Positions 1-10,578 of a DNA stretch of 64,000 nt are shown here, one piece after another; the stretch's first letter is position 1; the number at the start of each line of letters is the position of its first letter. The notes beneath the pieces are model-generated. The model was not told the origin of the DNA, searched no databases, and saw only the letters and a list, made by a program, of their open reading frames with translations. This DNA comes from Arsenophonus sp052174455 (GTDB lineage Bacteria > Pseudomonadota > Gammaproteobacteria > Enterobacterales > Enterobacteriaceae), in the NCBI GenBank assembly GCA_052174455.1, contig JBQMRP010000057.1:124001-188000 (forward strand), given 5' to 3'. The position numbers and the translations under genes were made by a program.

Positions 1-82
1 ACAGAATGACCTGCTTGAAATTTATATTATTACCCACATATCATTACTTATAGAATAGGCAAGCTTCTAGGAGGTAGCAATG

Positions 83-400
83 ATGACTACCAGTAAATTT
101 AGTATTGGGCAACAAGTAAGGCATAAACTCCTAGGTTATCTTGGAGTAATAGTAGATGTTGACGCCGAATACTCTCTTAATAAACCACAAGATGATGATA
201 TTTCAGCTAATGCAGCTATACGTTCTGCTCCCTGGTATCATGTCGTTATGGAAGATAATAATGGCGAAGCTATTCACACTTATCTGGCTGAAGCCCAGAT
301 TACTTATGAAATTTCTGATGAACACCCAGAACAGCCGTCTTTAGATGAGTTATCTAGATCAATTAAAACTCAACTTAGAGCGCCACAATTACGTAATTAA
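83..400 (+). CDS. hspQ: Heat shock protein HspQ
   Basis: Small cytosolic heat-shock protein. In E. coli HspQ binds hemimethylated DNA and acts as a specificity factor for Lon protease. The 105-residue product matches the E. coli protein along its whole length, including the segments QQVRH, LGYLGV, APWYHVVMED and the C-terminal LRN. Two ATGs sit in tandem at 80 and 83. I choose 83 because it gives the family length of 105 and a better distance from the strong GGAGG-type ribosome binding site at 70-74. A hairpin followed by T residues lies just downstream. No intact neighbour is adjacent, so it appears to be a single-gene unit. Identification is firm. Confidence 0.95.
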   Translation: MTTSKFSIGQQVRHKLLGYLGVIVDVDAEYSLNKPQDDDISANAAIRSAPWYHVVMEDNNGEAIHTYLAEAQITYEISDEHPEQPSLDELSRSIKTQLRAPQLRN

Positions 401-416
401 AATAATTTTTAAACAC

Positions 417-457
417 AATCAAAAAAAGATGATAAACTAATCATCTTTTTTTTGATT
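417..457 (+). terminator. Rho-independent terminator of hspQ
   Basis: An inverted repeat, with arms reading AAAAAGATGAT and ATCATCTTTTT around a short loop, starts about 20 bases after the hspQ stop and runs into a T tract. The A-rich 5' arm means it could also work on the minus strand. Confidence 0.8.
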
Positions 458-804
458 TATTTATTTAAACCTAAGTAAAATATTTCTATTTTTTGGAAAC
501 CGTTCATCACAACTAGTAATTCCGATTTCTCATGGATTTTTTAAATTCTTCATTAAGAATGCTTAATTGTAATGAAAGCACTTTGTATTAATTAAGATTA
601 CCTGTTACGTAACCTAAAAATCAGAAGCTAAATTTCTAAAAATATTTACTATATCAATAAAATATTTATACTAATTAAATAGACATAAATTTTATGAGAA
701 AATAATTCATTGCTAACTAATTTTAGACTAGCAGTAGCCTCATTGTATCTTTGATGTATAAGATATTTCATTATCTTATATTTGAACGTTCATGTTTATC
801 AGAA
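458..804. other. AT-rich spacer without recognisable content
   Basis: No frame longer than a few dozen codons and no similarity to the IS families of this window. I see nothing interpretable here except the hairpin that begins at 805. Confidence 0.5.
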
Positions 805-865
805 CATAGTTCATTATGACATGAACAGCGTACCTTTTGCGCCGTTCATGTCATAATGAACTATG
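805..865. repeat. Perfect 22-bp inverted repeat (hairpin)
   Basis: Arms 805-826 and 844-865 are exact reverse complements (22 of 22) around a 17-base loop that is richer in G and C than its surroundings. It abuts the truncated left edge of an IS481 relic that starts about 866. There is no T tract on either side, so it is not an obvious terminator. I saw no second copy of either arm in the window. Confidence 0.85.
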
Positions 866-1262
866 CTTGCTTTATAAAGATAGATAAAATCCATCAAGTG
901 ATGCGATCTCTTCCTAAAGAGATAATGTCTTTTGAAGTTTTGTTTAGCATTTACGAAAATATTTCACATCTACGTGCAAATATAAGCAAGTTTGTAGATT
1001 TTAAAGATGTTATTCTTCAACTTCTGGGAAAGCGACTTCCTGCTTTATTATCACTTAAATTTCCTATCCTGTATGCATAAAAAGCGATTCAGAAAGATCG
1101 AGATACAATGGGATTAAGGAATTCACGTATAATAAACCTCTCAACTGATGCAAATCTTCGAGAAGAAGAAAACTATTTTTCTCAGGAAAACCTAGAATAT
1201 TCTCCTGATCGGGCGACAGCATCGTCTGAAAACAATAGAGAATATAACTGTAATCATTAACA
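866..1262 (-). mobile_element. IS481-family relic, first part (split by an IS1595 relic)
   Basis: This stretch aligns base for base, with drift, to the IS481-like relics at 17990-18703, 26597-27640 and 34075-35142 in the same orientation. Shared landmarks include the TAAAGA-GGATAAAATCCATC segment near 872. The minus strand would encode the central part of an IS481 transposase. Open frames seen here on either strand are shadows of the dead gene. The element continues at 2276 beyond the inserted IS1595 relic. Confidence 0.75.
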
Positions 1263-2275
1263 TCATCTTGAGAAAGATTACTAGTAAAAATTCCTTCTAC
1301 TATATAAAGGGTTTTCAGTATAGTGGTTACCATGAAAAGAAAAACAGTAATACAGATTAAATGGACTTTTTTCTTATTCCATGTCCAATATAAATCTGCA
1401 TCTCATTAGTTGGCTCAGCGACAATATGTTAGATGATGTCGATCTATATATTAAAGTAACTCATTCAACTTTATCCTACTTATATTGTCACAGTGAATAT
1501 GTTATCTGCTAGGATATTTATTAAGGTTACAGCGATATCATTGCAAAATCAATGATTACAGAAAAACATTTAACAACATTACTGGAAGTTCTCTATCCTG
1601 AAGGAGATCATAAGAATAAATAGTTTATTTATATGCGATGCATATTAAATAGCTTGACTTTGCAGGAATCAAAGAAATAAACATTGATTTGGAAACAGTG
1701 TTTAGATGGCATCTCTGTTTTCTTTATTCAGCGGTGATACACAACTTAAATACACTAAAAGTTATTGTTGAAATCGATGAAATATTTTTCCATAAATCCT
1801 TTAAAAGGAAACGTTCTATTCCACATAGGAAAGGTAGAAAAACTAAATAGAGGAGGAGATAAAAAATAACAAATCGTGATCTTAATCGATCGAAATTGAT
1901 AGAGTCATAAAAACTATGAGATTGCTAAAGAGTTTAATATAGAGTATGCTAGTTATTTTCTTGAGCTGATCATCAATCGAAGTTGATCCTTAACTCAGAT
2001 AGAATTAAATAGTATAAATTTTTTAAAGAGTATAAAATTAGCCCCTATGGTCTAATAAGACTGGGTAATTAGATAATCATTAGTAATGAATTCCACATTC
2101 AAAATGTGAACAGTTATATCAACTTATTAAAGAGGATGACTAGTAGCTTATAAGGCGAAGATTTATTTAAATATAGAATTATCTAGCCTGAAGAAGATTG
2201 TTTGAAACACAACAATTGAGCTATAAATATAGCTATAAATTTCTCTGTAAACAAAGCAATAATCTTTTCCAATAT
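1263..2275 (+). mobile_element. IS1595-family relic inserted in an IS481 relic
   Basis: The plus strand shows the DDE transposase core: VEIDEIFFHKSFKRKR near 1768, followed by a stop and frameshifts, and later HIQNVNSYINLLKR near 2098, the usual C-terminal motif of ISXO2/IS1595-like transposases. It aligns along its length with copies at 30038, 42167 and 58561 (plus strand) and at 12781, 25578, 40197, 48191 and 63415 (minus strand). Many stops make it inactive. Boundaries are accurate to about 10-15 bases. Confidence 0.8.
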
Positions 2276-2560
2276 AAAAACAATCATCAAAATAATCTCG
2301 TTTTACTATTTAGAAAAAGTAAGTTTGAATATGCTATAACGCCCAGAAAAAGTAAATATAGGACTCTTTACTGCCATAAAGAGTATGTATCTCTGTATTT
2401 AAGAATTAATTCTCTGACGATGGAACTCAATCATCATTATATTTTATCCTCAATTATATCTTTTAGTAAGAGTGTATTGTAACGAATAAGAATACACGAC
2501 TAAAGTTTATATAATGATTCGTGATCAAACCAATACTGAAATGGCAAATTCTAAGCATAA
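2276..2560 (-). mobile_element. IS481-family relic, second part
   Basis: This stretch resumes the IS481 alignment interrupted at 1262. It matches 18515-18703, 27400-27640 and 34895-35142, including the end segment around TTTATATAATGA at about 2507. The 94-codon open frame over it is a chance frame through the dead element. Confidence 0.7.
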
Positions 2561-3297
2561 TATTCTATCTTAACTTCAAGCAAACCAATTTTAAGATCTG
2601 GTGTAGAGAGAATATAACATTAATCTATTTCTAATGCACATTCACAACCTTCCATAAAACGTAACTATTAATGGGGTTAACAATTGAAATATAGGTCTTC
2701 GATTTACAATTAAAGATACTGTTCGCAAAATTAAACCATTGCCAAAATTATAACTTTTGTGCTTTAAATAAGGAGAGAAATTATTTAATATTTGCATCAA
2801 TAAAAAAATAGATTTTTAAAATTAAAATAAGCTCTTTTAATTAACTTAAGGTATTTTGTTTTCTAGTAAATTGATAATTTTACTTACTGAATAAATTATT
2901 TCTAATTTAAATTCATTAATGATATTGATGAGTTAAATATTAATTCTGTGATACCTGATTTTTATCTAATTACCTAAATAGCATTACTTTAATAGAATAT
3001 ACTTTTCTTATATAATTTCTATTTGGTATGACTACAAGTTAACAATGTAATTGTATCAAAAAAAATTTTGCATACAATTATGCTAACTTAATTACAACAA
3101 ATTATATGGATTTTTAAAAAAAACTAATATTTACTTATTATTTTCATTGAAATGATCAGATACTTTTAGTTAGGTAAAAGTATTTATTAAATTAATAATA
3201 ACATTTAATTGATATTTTCTGAATACTAGAAAAAATAATAGGAGAACTAAAAATAAAGGTTTTTCTAGTTAATATTAATAATATATTAAAACGTTAC
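2561..3297. other. Eroded AT-rich DNA, nothing identified
   Basis: Very AT-rich, with no sustained frame and no match to the window's IS families. In E. coli fadB lies divergently upstream of pepQ, but I could not recognise any FadB motif here on the minus strand. Confidence 0.4.
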
Positions 3298-4331
3298 ATG
3301 GCAAACCTACGCAGAATATATTAAAAATAATAAATTAAATCCCTTATTTTTCCATTTCAGAAATCCGCAAGGTATTTTTCTTGATCACGATCATTATCTA
3401 TTCAAAGCTAATTTATATTTTAAAGCATAGCTACCTATTACTTAAGTTACCTCCTGTTAATTATTAGTTGATGGAGTTAGCAAAACTAAATTAGCTTTTA
3501 TTCACCAATTTACTATAGGCATAGTATTAATCCTTTACCGGAAAATTTTAGTTAAAATTTTAGGTTTTTAATTTAAAAAAATACTAACAATATTAAAAAA
3601 TTAATACTTCAGTAGTATAACTGATACTGATTATATTGATCAATATAAAGAATTAGGCATTTCAGTGATTAATATTAATCGCAAATCTGTATTAAATTAT
3701 TTTTATTTTCATTGTGCTTATAAGATAAATTATAAATTGAATTACTCACGGAAATAAAGAAATAGCAATAACTAGTTATCATGTTACTAGTGAAATGTTC
3801 TATCAAAGAATAACTGAATTTAATATTAATATTAGTTATTTGTAAACATTAAGTTAGAAAGATATTAACATTCCATACAATAATTTATTATACTTAATAA
3901 AAATTATTCAGTACTTAAGTACACTAAATTAAAATATCAACTATCAAAAAATATGTATAGTTTTTAATTTATGCGGGTTCTGAATATTACGATTATGTCG
4001 CAGATATTATCTATACTTACTTTGGCTCAAATAATGATGAATTTTCTAAGTTGATTAATAATTGGTTAGTAATCAACAGATATTGATTGATACAATTAAA
4101 ACCAATATTCATTATACTGAATATCATCAATGGCTGCATTAACATATTGCATCTTTATAGCTAGATCATGACACTGTTGCAATATCAGTGAATAAGTAAT
4201 AATAAAATAGCTTACAACATCATTTTTCCATATGGCTTTTATGCCCATATAATAATCTTTGTATAGAAAATGTTATCATCATACATGATAATAAAATTGA
4301 AAACTTTACGCGTAATTTATATTTAAAATAA
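3298..4331 (+). pseudogene. pepQ: Dead pepQ, Xaa-Pro dipeptidase
   Basis: Relic of the proline dipeptidase next to yigZ-trkH-hemG in E. coli. Recognisable fragments in order, over several frames: IFLDHDHYLFKANLYFKA, LLVDGVSKTKL, EFNINISYL, then IPYNNLL with IIQYLST, a PFMPHG-like remnant near 4225, and the C-terminal ENVIIIHDNKIENFTRNL at about 4266-4319. The relic is about 1,030 bp against about 1,330 in E. coli, so roughly 300 bp of the metal-binding region is deleted, along with numerous stops. Position and order relative to the intact trkH support the call. Confidence 0.8.
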
Positions 4332-4870
4332 TAAATATTTATTTGATACCAGAAGAGTCTGCTTATTGTTGCAGAAGAGATTAAAAAATCTGTTTTATTA
4401 CATATCCGGAACATACTCATGGAATTTCTGAAAAAACAATTTTATCCAAACTATTAAACATAAACACCAAAATCTCTGTCATCATTACTGGAACTATATG
4501 GTTATTAAGATTGAGATTGTCAAAATTAAACTTTTTAAGGATGGTAAATTAATAAAAACAGACAGGTAAACCGATGATCACTCAATTGTTAGCTGGCTAT
4601 ATATTACTGAAATTAGCATCGTTATGTTTCGTCATTTTTATAGAATTAAATTGAGAACTAATAGATTATTTAGAGTTTACTCTAATGAATTTTAACAAGC
4701 ACTTACTCTTTTAAACATCAAGCGAACAATACTTCAAAATATTATTTAATATATTGTGAATATGGGTATATAAAAATAGTTAATCAATTAATGCAATAAT
4801 CAGGAAGGCAGATCGTAACCCTAAAAATAGCATAAATATGCTATTAGCAATTTTATTTCTACCAAACTTT
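4332..4870 (+). pseudogene. yigZ: Dead yigZ (IMPACT-family protein)
   Basis: Located exactly where E. coli has yigZ, between pepQ and trkH. Recognisable pieces are LIPEESAY followed after a one-base shift by VAEEIKKS at 4368-4391 (E. coli has VVEEIKKS), then a GKPMITQLLAG segment near 4570 (E. coli GKPMLAQLMG), then eroded C-terminal sequence. Multiple frameshifts and stops. The protein's role is poorly defined in the family. Confidence 0.65.
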
Positions 4871-4941
4871 AAATAAAAGTTTACTAAAAATTACGTAATT
4901 TTAGTAAAAGCACGTTAAATTTAATACCTAAATCTTAATGT

Positions 4942-4947
4942 TATAAT
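4942..4947 (+). promoter_or_regulatory. Candidate -10 box for trkH
   Basis: An exact TATAAT lies 25 bases before the trkH start codon, followed by an AAGGA-type ribosome binding site. No good -35 hexamer is visible at 16-18 bases upstream, so this is a weak call in AT-rich DNA. Confidence 0.35.
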
Positions 4948-4971
4948 TAGATTTTCAAGGAAAAATAATTC

Positions 4972-6423
4972 ATGCATTTTCGAGCTATAACCCGAATTAT
5001 TGGACTACTCGTTATCTTATTTTCTGTTACTATGATTATTCCAGGTATAGTGGCCTTGATCTATCGAGATGGAGCAGGACGTGCCTTTAGTCAAACATTT
5101 ATTGTAATATTAATTATAGGTTTACTGCTATGGATACCAAATAGAAATAACCGACATGATCTAAAACCTAAAGAAGGTTTTCTGATCGTTGCCCTTTTTT
5201 GGACCGTGTTAGGTAGTGTTGGAGCATTACCTTTTATTTTTTCTGATCAGCCTCATCTTTCGGTTAGCGATGCTTTTTTTGAATCTTTTTCCGGTTTAAC
5301 AACAACTGGAGCAACTACATTGATTGGTTTAGATACTTTACCTAAAGCAATACTCTTTTATCGACAGATGCTACAATGGTTAGGTGGCATGGGGATCATT
5401 GTTTTAGCGGTAGCCATATTGCCTTTATTAAGCGTAGGTGGAATGCAACTTTATCGAGCAGAAATACCTGGCCCTCTTAAAGAGAATAAAATGCACCCAA
5501 GGATTGCGGAAACGGCAAAGACACTTTGGTTAATTTATGTTTTGCTCACGATAGTTTGCGCGATAGCATTATGGGGCGTTGGCATGGATGTTTTTGATGC
5601 TATCTCCCATAGTTTTTCTACTGTCGCTATTGGCGGATTTTCTACTCATGACCAAAGTATTGGTTACTTTAATAGCCCTGCTATCAATACTATTATTGGT
5701 ATTTTTTTACTGATTTCTGGTTGTAATTTTGCTCTTCATTTCTCCGTTTTATCTGGACGTAGTTTTGTACTTTACTGGCGTGATCCTGAATTTAGAGCAT
5801 TTATCGGTTTTCAATTAGTTTTAATACTCACTTGTACGTTAGTACTTTTATATCATTCAGTTTATAACTCAGTGTTACAAACATTTGATCAAGCCTTTTT
5901 TCAGGTTGTTTCTGTAGCAACAACAGCCGGTTTTAGTACAGATGGATTTGCAAATTGGCCTCTTTTTCTACCTATATTGTTACTTTTCGCTGCTTTTCTA
6001 GGCGGGTGTGCCGGATCAACTGGAGGTGGATTAAAAATTATTCGAATTTTATTATTATTTTTACAGGGTTCACGAGAGTTAAAACGTTTAGTGCATCCAA
6101 ATGCTGTCTACACAATAAAATTAGGTTCTAGGGCATTACCTGAACGTATTATTGAAGCAGTTTGGGGATTTTTTTCTGCTTATACATTGGTTTTTATTAT
6201 AAGTTTATTATTGTTAATTGCTACTGGTGTAGATGAATTTTCTGCTTTTTCCTCAATTGCAGCAACACTGAATAATTTAGGAATAGGATTAGGCTCAGTA
6301 GCTGAAAACTTCACTACCATGAACCCAACGGGAAAATGGATCCTAATTGTCACCATGCTATTTGGCCGATTGGAAGTATTCACTTTACTTGTTCTTTTCA
6401 CACCAACCTTTTGGCGGGAATGA
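4972..6423 (+). CDS. trkH: Trk potassium uptake protein TrkH
   Basis: Inner-membrane pore subunit of the Trk K+ uptake system, working with the NAD-binding regulator TrkA. The 483 residues equal the E. coli length and align end to end, from MHFRAITRI to FTPTFWRE. The four pore-loop repeats are visible: TTTGATT, AIGGFSTH, TTAGFST and the fourth in TLNNLGIGLG. In the fourth, the proline of the E. coli NLGPGLG is replaced by isoleucine; the selectivity glycine is retained. The hydrophobic pattern fits about ten membrane segments. hemG follows after 27 bases, so the two are probably co-transcribed. Dead pepQ and yigZ lie upstream in the ancestral order. Confidence 0.97.
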   Translation: MHFRAITRIIGLLVILFSVTMIIPGIVALIYRDGAGRAFSQTFIVILIIGLLLWIPNRNNRHDLKPKEGFLIVALFWTVLGSVGALPFIFSDQPHLSVSDAFFESFSGLTTTGATTLIGLDTLPKAILFYRQMLQWLGGMGIIVLAVAILPLLSVGGMQLYRAEIPGPLKENKMHPRIAETAKTLWLIYVLLTIVCAIALWGVGMDVFDAISHSFSTVAIGGFSTHDQSIGYFNSPAINTIIGIFLLISGCNFALHFSVLSGRSFVLYWRDPEFRAFIGFQLVLILTCTLVLLYHSVYNSVLQTFDQAFFQVVSVATTAGFSTDGFANWPLFLPILLLFAAFLGGCAGSTGGGLKIIRILLLFLQGSRELKRLVHPNAVYTIKLGSRALPERIIEAVWGFFSAYTLVFIISLLLLIATGVDEFSAFSSIAATLNNLGIGLGSVAENFTTMNPTGKWILIVTMLFGRLEVFTLLVLFTPTFWRE

Positions 6424-6450
6424 TTATTTATATAATATTAAAGGTAACAT

Positions 6451-6978
6451 ATGAGCTATTTACTACTTTATTCTAGCAAAAATGGTCAAACTAAAAAGAT
6501 AATACTTAAAATTACTGAGTATTTACATAAAGAAGGCAAACAATGTGATGTCAGAGATTTAAATATAGATAAAAATTTTAATCTTTCTGTTTACCAAAAA
6601 ATATTAGTCGGTGTATCAATCCGTTATGGTCATTTTAATTCTGCGGTGTTAAATTTTGCGCAAAATTACCAAAAAGAGTTGAATACCATGCCAAGTGCAT
6701 TTTTTAGCGTTAATTTAACGGCCAGAAAAAAAGGCAAAGATACATCTGAAACAAATATTTATGTCCGTAAATTTTTATCTAAAACTCCGTGGAAACCAAC
6801 TATTACTAATGTATTTGCTGGAGCGCTACGTTATCCTCAATATAACTGGTTTGATCGTATCATGATTCAATTTATTATGAAAATAACGAGTGGAGAAACT
6901 AATAGAAATAAAGAAGTTGAATATACTGATTGGCAAAAAGTTGAATACTTTGCGCGTGAATTTAATTTACTTAAATGA
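6451..6978 (+). CDS. hemG: Menaquinone-dependent protoporphyrinogen oxidase HemG
   Basis: Flavodoxin-like, membrane-associated enzyme oxidising protoporphyrinogen IX to protoporphyrin IX and passing electrons to quinones, the penultimate step of heme synthesis. The product has 175 residues (E. coli 181). It carries the N-terminal FMN phosphate loop SSKNGQT, the segment SIRYGH, and the long insert with GALRYP and the KEVEYTDW region that distinguishes HemG from ordinary flavodoxins. A ribosome binding site (AAAGG) precedes the start, and the gene follows trkH closely as in E. coli. In E. coli an rRNA operon follows; none is present here. Its survival while hemN is dead suggests that heme synthesis still runs by an aerobic route (inference). 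Confidence 0.95.
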   Translation: MSYLLLYSSKNGQTKKIILKITEYLHKEGKQCDVRDLNIDKNFNLSVYQKILVGVSIRYGHFNSAVLNFAQNYQKELNTMPSAFFSVNLTARKKGKDTSETNIYVRKFLSKTPWKPTITNVFAGALRYPQYNWFDRIMIQFIMKITSGETNRNKEVEYTDWQKVEYFAREFNLLK

Positions 6979-6992
6979 AATTTAATTAAAAA

Positions 6993-7034
6993 TTAGCTAT
7001 CTCTTAATTTATTGAAAAAAAGAGTAAATAGCTA
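6993..7034 (+). terminator. Possible terminator after hemG
   Basis: Interrupted inverted repeat (TAGCTAT-CTCTT against AAGAG-AATAGCTA) shortly after the hemG stop. It lacks a clean T tract, so termination is uncertain. Confidence 0.35.
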
Positions 7035-8559
7035 AAGTTTGTAAATTATTACTTGTCAGTTATAGAGAAATAACTTATTTGATACTTGTGAAAATTGGCA
7101 AGATCCTCTCTTCAGAGATCTATTAACATTAGAAATAATCTTTTTGATTTGATACAAATAATTAAAAAACAAACAATTATTCATCTAAAGATAAATTTTA
7201 TTTATTACTATAAATTAGGCTTTAATATCTTATGAATAGCTTTATCTAGAATAGAATTAATTCAGCCTCTGGATCAGATATTAAAATTAGAATAGTTTAC
7301 TTCTGAAATGATTTCAGTAGTACTGATTAAAATTTTGGATAAAATCTCTTTAAATTGTTAATCTAATATAGATTCTATATAAAAACTTTTTTTCTATCTT
7401 CTTTCAAGATTAAAATGGATTGATTTTCTGGATTACTTATTTTCACTAATTACACAGAATCATTACAACTAATAAATTTAGATAATTATACACGTTCTTA
7501 TAGTTCCAATGTTTCTAAGATTATTAGAATCTTTTATGTATAGTATCTATATGAGTAATATTGTTTACTGATTTAATGATTTATATGGTTCAGTATAACT
7601 ACTTATTAACTATTCAATGCCTATATTTTTTGCTAATGTAATTCTTAAAAAAATTAACATTCGAATTTGCGTTTTTCTTAAGATAATCATTATTCGTTGA
7701 ATGATTAATTTCTATTTCTTTGATATTTTTTATATAGGTATTGAGCCTATTAGCATTTTTAATCTCACGGTGACTGTTTCTTTATCCCTTATTTTCGATA
7801 AAATATCTAATTCTTTTTATATATAGTTTGCTTTTCTTTCATGTTATTCTTTTAAAAGCAGAAATATATGTAAAATCCGCGTATAATTTAAAAGAATTAA
7901 GTTTTTATTAACTTTGTTTCTTTTAAATCAATATTCTATTCAAAAAGCAATAAACTCTATTGTTATCTATAAGTTTAATCTTTAATATTAAAAAATTAAT
8001 ATTTAGAAATAAATTCTAAACCATGATAATCTTATAAGATAACATATTGTAGCATCGGTTAATGTAAAGTAATCCATACTGTATGAATTATTCATGCGAG
8101 CAAAACTGAAATCTGATTTACTAAAAATATTCTTAATCGCGCCCTTATAAAAATATAAAAGCATTATTAGTGAAGCGATTAATGTTGCTCCTTGAAGATA
8201 TTTAACAAGTCGCTATCCTCATTTCTATAAGATTGGTATTCTGTTTCTTGTATCAGCAACTTAATTAATTAGGATTTCAGGGTTATCTGTGACAATACAG
8301 TGGTTATTGCTAGAACTAAATTTATGAAACACAAATGTCAAGATAACAAATCTTAAGAGTACCAACATTGATTACTTACCTATTAAAGTCCAGTGTGCAG
8401 ATCTGTAATCATCATCTTAAACAATTAATGATCATCACGACAATTGATAGCATCAATTCTAAAAAGCTGAAGAAGTTAGACGTTCACCCTAGTTGCCTGG
8501 CATTATCTGAAAATATATAAGCCGATCTAATTAATAAACAGCCCTAAATTAGCGATGTA
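7035..8559. other. Unidentified eroded region after hemG
   Basis: About 1.5 kb with no IS similarity I can recognise. The minus strand holds short coding-like fragments (for example KIRDKETVTVRLKMLIGS near 7745-7815), and the plus strand holds hydrophobic stretches, all broken by stops. From about 8000 the base composition becomes less AT-rich, heading into the Mu-type relic. I cannot name a gene here. Confidence 0.4.
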
Positions 8560-10014
8560 AAAATATTACTGGTGCGACCTATTTCTTAAATAAGACATCC
8601 GATTTATTCTCCGACAGTAGAAAACTGCTTAGTTTTCGAGGGCATCTTCACCAAGGCGACATAGGTAGTCACGCAAAGAAAGATAAAGATCGTCAACTCA
8701 CTGAAATTACCATTAGGACTGTCTGACTAACTACAGAAAGACCAAAAACCCAGGCGATCGCTTGATAAAAAAGTGCTACTCCAAATAAGCGCAAAGTAAT
8801 TAAAGCGGAGAACATCGCCTGGCTGTATGATTACCTAACTCATTATCATAAGCCAACGGATGTAACGTGAAAAAGACATATGCTGATTTTTTTTTTACTA
8901 AATAGAAAATAAAGCGCTATGCGGATGAGTCAACTAATGAAGCCATCACCATTCCTATGATGCCGTGTTGTATTCTATGGAGAAATACTCCACAAGACTG
9001 TCAAACAACGTAAATATAAAACCGAGTATCAAATATCGCTATCTTAAAAAGCTCGTTCGCTGTGAGATTATAGTAGTTTGCTAACGAATTATGTCTAGAT
9101 TGAGTACAGGCTACTGGATGAAGATGAAGGTCGAATATCCTGACCACGATTAGCTGTTTCTATAATATTCGGATAATAAGAAGCATTGAAACTAACAACA
9201 CGCTGAGCTGAGATATTACCGGTATTTTAACTCACTTGTAGTATTGAACATCAAACTAACAATTCGCAATGACGCGGCAGTATCGAATGACTGAATCCTA
9301 TCTTGTCTTTATAACCTTTATCATCGCTTTACCATCTTATTATACATGGTACTGATGCTTAAATAAGAATCGTGTGCAAAACCGTAATAAAGTACTTAAA
9401 TCGGTGTTGAACGCCAGGAAAAGAGAGATATAAATTAACTGTTGCCAATCTTAGAGTTCACGCTGCGCAAACTGCCCTTATTGGAAATTCTGATTAATGA
9501 AATCAATGGCGGGGTGTTTAGCGGTATAACATACCCGTCTGTGCACTTAACTCCACAAAAACTCATGCTAACATTGCATCTCAACCGAGTTTTGCCGTTT
9601 TAAAAACTAGAAAACAATGGTACCAAACTGAAATGGCTGACGTAGTTTGAACTACACGAGTTGTTTATGCTACAGACAAAACACATTATCAGCCGCTGTG
9701 AAATCCGTTTTCTTGACAATATTTATATCCCGATAAACTCTGTTATATGAATATAGCCTTAAGATGTAGTGAAGTTATAAGATTCACAATGCCAGCAAGG
9801 TTATTCAGGTGCTGTATGAACGGTACTTATCTGTGAAGTGCTGTGGGATTACAATAAACGCCTTCCCTTCCCGATGACAGTTGAATATTACAATCGGTAA
9901 CAACTATTAAATAGATCCACAAGCGGATTGAGGATAAAAAGAAACTGACCCCCCATTAACGGAGATAGAAAACATCCTTACGTTGCCGGATAAAATCAAT
10001 CTGATCTGAATTCA
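8560..10014 (+). mobile_element. Mu-type transposase relic (transposable phage or Mu-like element)
   Basis: Fragments over several frames fit the Mu transposase family. They include a helix with HYHKPTDVT (about 8850), an ITIP-DAVLYSMEK segment (about 8950-8990), and a C-terminal stretch containing CEIRFLDNIY (about 9698-9725) and a Y-D-GR-type segment ending CEVLWDYNKR-FP near 9835-9875. The last resembles the MuA C-terminal motif with DGR-ICEA. Stops in every frame. GC is visibly higher than in the intact genes, which fits later acquisition. No other phage gene could be named nearby, so whether this was a prophage or a lone transposon is open. Confidence 0.5.
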
Positions 10015-10578
10015 TATTTATGTAATCCAAGATGTGAATTTATCTAAAACAAGATAAAAACCTTAAAACCTAAGCATAAAACGTTTAAAAGCTATAAGTT
10101 TTGTTATCTGCATCTAGTATGAAATATCTTCCGCAATGCTAAACAAAACTTCACGACATTATAATTCGTAGATATATAGATTACACCACTAGATGGATTT
10201 TATCCGTCTTTATAAGTTCAAGATTACGGTCAATACTCGACACTTCTTACGTGATCTTAACTAAATGTACCCAATGGATATCTATTTAGTATGTATAAAA
10301 AATGGCAAAGAACTTACATACCGCCTTTTTAGTCTGCAAAACATTCAATTACCGAAAAATAGAAATTCGACTGTTTATATACAGAGCTTGATATAATAAA
10401 AGACTGACTTATCCTACTGATACATTCTTAAACGAAAATGATATAAGGTCTAAGGATTTAATGGATGAATGAGAATGGGCTGCAAATCCATAATTTCAAT
10501 TTTGGTAAAAACTTGAGATTAACTTTATATTGATATATTTATTTGTACAATCAGAACTCATTCAAAAGTATTGAGTGA
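10015..10578 (+). mobile_element. IS481-family relic, 3' part
   Basis: Reverse complement of the IS481-like relics at 17990-18703, 26597-27640 and 34075-35142. The plus strand carries fragments of the integrase core with DGFYPSL- and LTDNGKEFT-like remains. The 5' part is missing where the Mu-type relic ends, and an IS256 relic begins at the 3' edge. Confidence 0.7.

Noticed and set aside
856..1333. Open frames of 74 and 89 codons on opposite strands.
   Set aside because: Both run through an IS481 relic and into an IS1595 relic and have no independent similarity.
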